From: Siphonodentalium dalli
Taxonomy: Eukaryota > Mollusca > Scaphopoda > Gadilida > Siphonodentaliidae
Assembly: GCA_032622095.1 (NCBI GenBank)
Contig: CP136068.1
Span: forward strand, 111,987,546-112,051,545
DNA: 64,000 nucleotides
Direction: 5' to 3'
Each line of letters begins with the position of its first letter. Position 1 is the first letter of the stretch. Below are positions 57,466-64,000 of the stretch, one piece after another. Under the pieces are notes generated by a model. That model saw nothing but the letters and a program-made list of their open reading frames with translations. It did not search any database and was not told the origin of the DNA. The position numbers and the translations under genes are program-made.

Positions 57466-58102
57466 GTCAGCAAGTTCTTTGTTGTCAGACATCGCCAGGT
57501 GAGTCAACGGACAAGAGCACAACAAAAGGAGCACAAACTAAACAACAGATCGGTGTGTCACTCCAGGTGCGAATGACCCTGGTCCAATCAGCACGGATTG
57601 ACGTTACCTCACACAATTCGTGCTGAGTTCCCCAACTACGAGCATTCATGCGCTAGAATCTATAACAGCTTGATTGCCCAATCAAACATTAACCCCTCGG
57701 AGAAATTAGTTCCATTCTAATTCGTCTCTCAAACGAATAGAATTATATGTCCCGGTGTATTATTTTCTTTTGTGTTTAGTTCGGCTTTGCGCTCCGACTG
57801 TCGTTGGCTCGTCGCCACCACGAAGCCGTTAACTTGTTTCGTTTGTCTTTGCAGGTGGACATCGCTTTCATGTTAAAGTAGAAGGCAAATACGCACCTTG
57901 CTTACGTTAGAAAACAAACACTTGCCTCATTGTATCAGGTATATGCATACGGTGCCGTTCGTTTTGGTAACTGCTTATACATGTAGCTAGCTAATTGTGG
58001 TGACTAGTTTCGGTGCGAGCTTACCATCTACCTGTATTGGCAGTAGGCTAAACGTATTTTTACTGCATCATAGCACATGGACATGTTATGGTATATGTAT
58101 AG

Positions 58103-58203
58103 GATATTCTCCGTCGGGCTGTCGGGCATTGGGGAAAAATAATTCAACGAGGCGGAGCCGAGTTTATTATTTTTCCGAATGCCCGACAGCGAGGGGAATA
58201 TAT
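58103..58203. repeat. Strong hairpin, GCTGTCGGGCATT arms
   Basis: GCTGTCGGGCATTGGGGAAA and TAAT face ATTATTTTTCCGAATGCCCG and ACAGC around the loop TCAACGAGGCGGAGCCGAGT. ATATTC and GAATAT extend the pairing outward. Confidence 0.85.
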
Positions 58204-58284
58204 CTCTTAATCCACAGCTATACCAGTAATACATACACATACATCGCGTCCAATACCACAATATTTCCGCAAAAATTAAGTTAG

Positions 58285-59150
58285 ATCATATAGTGCATGG
58301 GATGTAAAGCACCGAGCCATAACCCCAACATCTATACAATCGTGAGATATAACGGAAATATGGGGAAATTTCCATCTTACATAACTGAGAACAAATCTAC
58401 ATGTGCACGATGAGCAAAGTTATATTAAAAGCCAAAATGTACCGTTTGTGCCATTCCAGGGACTACGTCATGGCGACCGGGGTGTATGGGTCTCATCCCA
58501 CACCAAAGATCGTCGCCTTGTTCAAAAGTTTGAAGTCTTGATGAATTGTCTGAAAGAACATTAAATTTAGTCAGATACTTCAGGCAATAAACAGGTTAAC
58601 ATTGTAGTTGCCAACACATATCTAGTCTGAGATTAGTTGATTTAGACCAACAGTCTATAATTCCCCAATATTTGACAAATTTATGTTAGGACTGACATCG
58701 CCATAAGTTGGACAAGTTATGTGGCCGAATACACAACAGCGGAAATGCATTCCGATCATATAGTGCAGGGGATGTACATGTACATTCATGCAAACATATA
58801 CTCCAAACAGTTAAGCAAAGCTACACCTTTGCCTGGCCTGGCCAAGCGTTGGCCGTATACAATCTGATACCGCCGTTAGTTGTCAAAGCCATGTATGAAT
58901 TCTCACTCAGATAATAAATGCCGATCAGTGTAATCAGCTGAGTGTGGAGCTAAGGGACGAGTATTTACTCTTGTGTGAATGATTGGATATCACGTGGAAT
59001 TTAATTCGTCAGATCGAATCGAGAAAGCCATGTAAAACATCGAACCATAAACCATTTATACAATTGGGAGATAAAACGAAAACGTGGGGACAATTCCATC
59101 TCACATGACTGAGAACAAAGCTGCACGAGCATGATAAATATAACGTACAT
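58285..59150. repeat. Diverged duplication, offset about 725 bp
   Basis: TATACAAT-G-GAGATA-AACG followed by GTGGGG-AA-TTCCATCT and ACTGAGAACAAA occurs at about 58332-58405 and 59056-59128. A GATCATATAGTGCA-GGGATGTA block recurs at 58285 and 58755. Confidence 0.7.
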
Positions 59151-59363
59151 TCGATTCTAACAGCTTTTGATCCAGATATTCGCATTTAAGTCCACATTGG
59201 GGCGTCCACCTGGAAGTTTCCAACTGTACCACTTGAACCTGACCAAACTTACGATTTCGAAACAAATCCATCTGCGCATTCGACTGAAAGTTCAACGGGT
59301 ATCTAAAGCTTTCCAACTTTAGAAATTTACAACCTAACACGCCCCTAATTACGACGACCCATT

Positions 59364-59720
59364 TTGCACATTAATATTAAACCAACAATTTCAGGCATGG
59401 AAATTCCAATTGCTGAAGATTGTGACCATAGCTGGTGTAAGACAAGTACCACCCACTCAAATTCCCCATCTGCCCCAAAATGAAATGAAAGCGCCTGACT
59501 GTTGCTCAACTGTTAGAAATTTCCCAACTGAATCAACAGCATTTTGCATATTAACATTAAACCAACAATTTCAGGCATGGAATTCCCATTGCTGAAGATC
59601 GAGACCAAGGCTGGGTGTGAGACAAGTGCCGCCCACTCCATTTTTCCACCTGCCCCAAACTGTAATGAAAGCGCCCAACTGTTGCTCAACTGTTAGAAAT
59701 TTCCCAATTGAATCAACAAC
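59364..59720. repeat. 180-bp tandem duplication
   Basis: Two units share TAAACCAACAATTTCAGGCA, TTGCTGAAGAT, CCCACTC and TTGCTCAACTGTTAGAAATT, offset 180 bp. Confidence 0.93.
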
Positions 59721-61029
59721 AATTAGAACTTCCAAACATTAAATACGACATTGTTTGTTTGTTCAGTGTAACATTGGTTTTCCAAGGGGGGGGGGAGAGG
59801 GTCATGCAAATTCAAGTGTTCTCATTTTAGTGTTTTGCCTTTAAAGATACCATGTCCGGTATGACGCCATGAAACCACCATATATATGTGTTATATAACA
59901 GACCACAATTAGGTCGGTCCCATAAGCCCATTGATGTGAGGTTTTGGAAACCAGATGCTGCCTTCGAAAAGATGGAGTTTAACACGTTTTTATTTTTTGT
60001 CAGCCAAGCAAAAATGCAGTGTTCGTTTTTTATTAAGAGCGGCCACGCTGGTGTCGCCCAAAAACGATAGACAATAAAGAGCGTTATCAATTATGAGATT
60101 TTCTATTTGTTTTCATTGGATTACTCATGGATTATTGTGTGACTTTTGTTATACTTGTGCATAATAATGATGGCATAGCCAATGTTCCTGGTATTCGGAA
60201 TTAAATCCGCTGATTGGTGTCATATAATTATGTTCTTCGTGCTGTATTATGACCCATCATATTAGAAATATGGCGGTAAGATACCATGTCGATTTTACAT
60301 TAATCAAACGGGTCGCATTGATGTACACCTGGGACATTAATTCACAACAAAGACAACACGCGGCTTGGTTGTCGTATCTATAATATCACAAGCGACTTTA
60401 TTGCCACAGTTGATTGAAATGCTTGACACAATACGCCGATAAATACATTTAATTCACAGCAGCCATGTTTCCTATTGGAATCACGGAGCTAAATGTGTTC
60501 CAGAGTCGGGGAGCGAGTGCATCGTGGAATGCTAGAGGTGAAGGTAACCGAAGAATGGCCTTCACCTGATACATGTGGTACGTTATTAAAGGATGAAATC
60601 TTGTTTATTTGCTTTGTACATCATATCTAAATAATTTTAACCGGTGAATTAATGGGGAATTATATAATGCGCAAAACTTTGCACCCTTAATCGCACCCAT
60701 CTACTCAATTTGAAACTGTTATATCTTACTCAAGCTTCATGCCGAGTTCGGTCCCCTTCTCATGACTTACCACTGACCGCACCTGTACGTATTGCCAAGA
60801 AATGTCACATTTATTTGTTTGAGATTTGTGTGGGTTACAGTTCATTCTGCATTGTTTTGAGAAACTGAACTGTCGATATTCATTTGAAAAATGTCTAGAT
60901 CAAGCCAGAATGAACTGTAACTGGCAATAACTTCAATAAAAATGATGGATTTAGTTAAGAAAATACACATGTCATCGGCGTGAGAGCATAGCGTGGAATA
61001 GGGACTAAGCTCCGTTTTTGCAGCTTGTA
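59721..61029. other. No recognisable gene
   Basis: Contains a G run near 59787 and AATAAAGAGCGTT at 60073-60085, as in the 518-bp MITEs. It also has a hairpin with TTACAGTTCATTCTG (about 60835) against CAGAATGAACTGTAA (about 60906). No coding frame is supported. Confidence 0.4.
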
Positions 61030-61439
61030 GGTTACAGTGAAGTAATTGAGGGAGGGCGCCCTCCAACGGATTTTGAACCAAGATGGAAGAGAGTACTAAA
61101 TACTGATTGGTTAATTGGATAGTTTATATTTATAGATAAAAAATGAAGGAAATCATTCCTGCTTGAATTTCAAAAATCAGAAAAAAACATTGGCTTATGA
61201 CCAATGTTGTGCTTTCATGTTTGAAATTTTCAGTGTGAGGTGTAAAATATCAATATTTTTTACTGCGACCCTGACGCTACTTTCAAAAACAAGAAATTTA
61301 AATATAAAAGTCGTGCACAGATGACAGTCTTTAGTCTTTCATATACTATATGCCTTCCACACTTATGGTATATATTGACATCAGTAGGCTGTTAAACGTT
61401 AGTATGGAGGCTATTTGAAACAATTACTTCACTGTAACC
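61030..61439. mobile_element. TA-flanked MITE (GGTTACAGTGAAGTAATT termini)
   Basis: 410 bp with TA at 61028-61029 and 61440-61441. The terminal repeats GGTTACAGTGAAGTAATT and complement are perfect over 18 bp. No coding capacity. The TA target and short perfect ends suggest Tc1/mariner-type mobilisation. Confidence 0.78.
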
Positions 61440-62167
61440 TAAAGCTCGTTTTCCAGCTAAGTATGGATTTGTCCAATTTCACAATTTTATATTCATATTT
61501 GAGTCATCCAAGGTCAATATAATGGATTTAAGATAACTTTACTCAAAATTTTCCTCAAAACTGAAAGATGGCTCCAAGGTGGACACAATCATCTCGCGAC
61601 TCGGTTGGGTGTCGCTTGTGGAAGAGTTCGACTGGAATAGTTAACGCCTCGAGTGAGTATTCTACTTTAGAACCTCGCTCGCTTGGACACCCAAGATTAT
61701 CACAAAGACCAGAGATGGATTTACCCTGGGCTAATTTTACAGAGTGACATGCAGAATTTGCTCTGCCACTAGCGTTACGTGAGAATTTAACATTTTTGGC
61801 AATGATGTTCTTATCGCTCTGTTAAAAGCCTCAACGTTTTGCGTATTCATGCCGTATATAGCCGTATACAGTTTTTTCAACCATTTCAGAACAAAGTCGA
61901 TAGTTGACACACTCCGTTAGAATGGTTAACGTATTTGATGTCGCACACAGTTTGAAGTCATTTCTGAGGATTTTAGTACATTAATTCATCCAATTGAGTT
62001 TTTTTGTACCTTTACACATCAATGATTTTTTTTTGGTACTATTACATCCTTCACTGTCGACAAATGCCTTTTTATTTTGTCTGTCATTTTTGAAACGTTT
62101 CTGTGCAAAAGTGATTTCACATTGACAGCGGTCTGACACATTTATTTATTTTTTGATAATTTTACTT
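61440..62167. other. No recognisable gene
   Basis: 3' flank of the Mutator-like relic on the minus strand. A partially palindromic stretch near 61585-61690 (ATCTCGCGACTCGGTTGGGT against CGCTCGCTTGGACACCC) is the only structure seen. Confidence 0.35.
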
Positions 62168-63091
62168 TTAATCTTCAGGAATGATTGATGTAAGTTTGGC
62201 ATGTCCTCTTGGGAACTTGCGGTGGTTACGACACACGTGGGCTGTATCAAGCTAGTGATCTGGATGCGTACTTGTTGTTTGTTCATCATAAAGATCTTCG
62301 CAACCCTTAAAATTCGTTTCCAAGAAAGCTTCACCAATGCTTTTCTCAAAAGTAATCGTCGCATAACAATCTGTTCCACACTTGTGGTTTTTGTTTGGTT
62401 TAAGGTGCATGTGCTTCGAACATAGCTTATTATGAACCACCAGTCCGATAATGTCATGTTTGGGTTTAACATTTTCCGCAACACTGCATATGATTTGTGT
62501 GTTGGGGTGAAAGGGATTGCGCCCCGCATCGGAAAAAATGGGTTATTATAAAGTCAATCTGATTGAGCGTCAATAAAATTCGGGTTTGTTTTTGATACCG
62601 ACTTCTGATGAGAAATGAGATCTGCGCGTTTCTTTTTCAGATTTTACCGATTAATTTTCTCTATTTTGCACAGCGTCTTATTTGCAGTATCCTGAATTGA
62701 CCTGCTTGACGGAGGAGGAACGTTAGCACTCAAACATATGCGCCCGAAACCAGAAGCACCAATCGGTCCCTTTGACAAAACAATGGATAGCCCGATGTTC
62801 TGTTTTGCAGCTTTTCGCCCTGCTTTGCTTGGCAATACCTCTTCATATAAATTATACATTTGGGAGCGGTATCGACAAGATGAACATAGTATTTGCTCCC
62901 GACAACGGAGACCTCGAAGTTCCTCCTTTTTCATGTCCCAGTGTATGAATCCCTGGCATATAGCCTTGAACGGTTTGTGGTCATTGAATGCCGCGTTCCA
63001 CATCAGTGCATTCTGTCTAATATTTATAATTCTATTTGATGTTGATTCATGGTGCCATTGTGCATTTGCCCCCTGATCAGGTACATCAGTT
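62168..63091 (-). pseudogene. Mutator-like transposase domain relic
   Basis: A protein resembling the Mutator-like transposase domain found in many invertebrate proteins (recognised from memory). In minus order: a splice-acceptor-like TTTGTTTTAG ending at 63092, NALMWNAAFNDHKPFK, a zinc-binding-like CREQILCSSCRYRS, LYEEVLPSKAGRKAAKQN, and PPPSSRSIQDTANK. Homology continues through a TAA at 62644 (NLKKKRADLI), a TGA at 62554 and a frameshift near 62540. Beyond that are KPKHDIIGLVVHNKLCSKH and HKCGTDCYATITFEKSIGEA, a TAG at 62252, and AHVCRNHRKFPRGHAKL to a stop at 62168. Three stops and one shift make this copy dead. It may be an exon of a formerly larger gene. Confidence 0.62.
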
Positions 63092-64000
63092 CTAAAACAA
63101 ATGAGAAAATAACAGTCCGTAAACAAGATAACCCATTTACAAACTCACAACATAAAATTAGTATCTTTTTGAAATGGTGTCTACCACGTACTCATAAAAC
63201 CATCCAAATAGAGCAAACTATTTGTTCCTATAGCATCAATATTCATTCTGTTTTTGCAGCCTGAAATTAATATGGTCACTACGACTCAAAATACATTGCA
63301 TGCATGCACTGGACAAAGATATAACTCTATTTAATTCCCACTCCCATTATTTTGCTGTTAAATTGTTAATTATGCATCAATGATCACCAACTTTTCAGTG
63401 TTTGAACTGGCTTACATCTTATTATACCCATCACTGTTGAGTGTAGAGTTATTTTCTGGGCCATCTGACATGCAGAAACACTTGTTTCGACTTGATTTTC
63501 AAGATAAATTGGACTGTGTAACTCATTTATCAAACTATGTGTACAGTACCTTAATGCCTCCCCACTTTTCAAGGTATCTATGAATTGAAGCAGTGGGCAT
63601 GTATGCTATTGAAAGTAAGTTTACCTCTGATGTTCCTTTACATGTGTATGGTCCCGTGTTGCATATTTAACCAGGGCAGGAAGTCTGTTCAAGACAGAAC
63701 GTGTTTGATGTATGCCATCCCGGGCCCTTCTGAGACGAATGTCCAACGAAGTGTTAACTGGTCTTGTATGTGAACTTTTCACAACCTCCTTATCAATAAA
63801 TGGTTGATTTTGGATAGAGTTCGGTGCCCTCGTTGGAATTCAAACATATTTCCTTTTGTGAATTTAGTCATTGTACCACAAAATAAAGTTAACATAAAAT
63901 AATTGTGATTCTGTGCTACTACATGTAGATCCCTTGGTGTGAGTTCTTTTTCAGAATTATCTCCCTTATATGGAACCAACAACTGAACTGTTTATATTGT
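63092..64000. other. No recognisable gene
   Basis: Upstream of the Mutator-like relic. No further exon of it and no repeat family is recognised. Confidence 0.35.

Larger units (their letters stand above)
51773..57752 (-). mobile_element. DIRS/Ngaro-type tyrosine-recombinase retroelement (decayed, nested)
   Basis: In minus-strand order: RT-RNase H (55051-53102), then tyrosine recombinase (52967-52002). Both flanks carry same-orientation repeats: ACAAC-GATCG-TGTGTC, GGATTGACGTTACCTCACAC and CATTCTAATTCGTC-CTCAAACGAATAGAA, at 51773-51880 and 57541-57752. Direct rather than inverted ends favour a Ngaro/PAT-like layout over classical DIRS. Everything between 55.3 and 56.9 kb belongs to a LINE on the other strand. 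No gag was identified. The exact ends are uncertain. Confidence 0.65.

Noticed and set aside
57396-57626. Tyrosine-isoleucine repeat protein
   Set aside because: Translation of the (TA)n microsatellite.

Overview
This is repeat-dominated animal nuclear DNA, most likely from a mollusc or another lophotrochozoan (inference). It is AT-rich. It carries a tRNA-derived SINE with an (AATC)n tail, many TTAA- and TA-flanked miniature transposons, GACA-tailed minisatellites, a tyrosine-recombinase retroelement and a GT31 glycosyltransferase of a family that is expanded in molluscs. There is no bacterial gene organisation, no rRNA and no convincing functional tRNA gene.

Only one locus looks like an intact host gene. 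It encodes a beta-1,3-galactosyltransferase-like type II membrane protein (36373-37338, +), an uninterrupted reading frame preceded by a TATA-like motif and a splice-acceptor-like site. All other recognisable coding material belongs to mobile elements. There is a short retroposon encoding a basic gag/ORF1-like protein (2049-2861 +, with decayed relatives on the minus strand at 8.7-9.2 and 10.2-11.0 kb). There is a DIRS/Ngaro-type element with broken RT-RNase H and tyrosine recombinase (52.0-55.1 kb, -). A broken non-LTR reverse transcriptase lies in or beside it (55.3-56.9 kb, +). A broken Mutator-like transposase lies at 62.2-63.1 kb (-).

Layout. 0-8 kb: a 1.1 kb palindrome, a GC-rich tandem repeat split by the retroposon, a piggyBac-like MITE, a 1.18 kb hAT-like foldback with a perfect 8-bp target duplication, a second piggyBac-like MITE and another foldback. 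8-15 kb: retroposon relics, two 518-bp Kolobok-like MITEs in opposite orientation, a SINE with an 11-bp target duplication, and a MITE abutting a 46-bp tandem array. 15-27 kb: a dense GGTTCTT/AAGAACC palindromic array, further MITEs, and a 4.7 kb segment bounded by inverted repeats. 27-31 kb: a large tandem repeat, MITEs and a foldback. 31.4-36.2 kb: a segment bounded by CACTGAGAAAAA termini with TAGTCA/TGACTA arrays and nested repeats, ending less than 200 bp from the glycosyltransferase exon. 39-51 kb: minisatellites and segmental duplications, including two tandem 272-bp units with pol III-type A and B boxes. 51.8-57.8 kb: the tyrosine-recombinase element, whose ends share direct repeats. 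57-64 kb: hairpins, small duplications, a TA-flanked MITE and the Mutator-like relic.

The most unusual pattern is the set of TTAA-flanked MITEs that each carry two near-perfect hairpins of about 65 bp with inverted TATATA cores. The same hairpin module occurs inside elements with different terminal repeats. All element boundaries were read by eye, and family assignments rest on terminal sequence and target-site length, without a database search.
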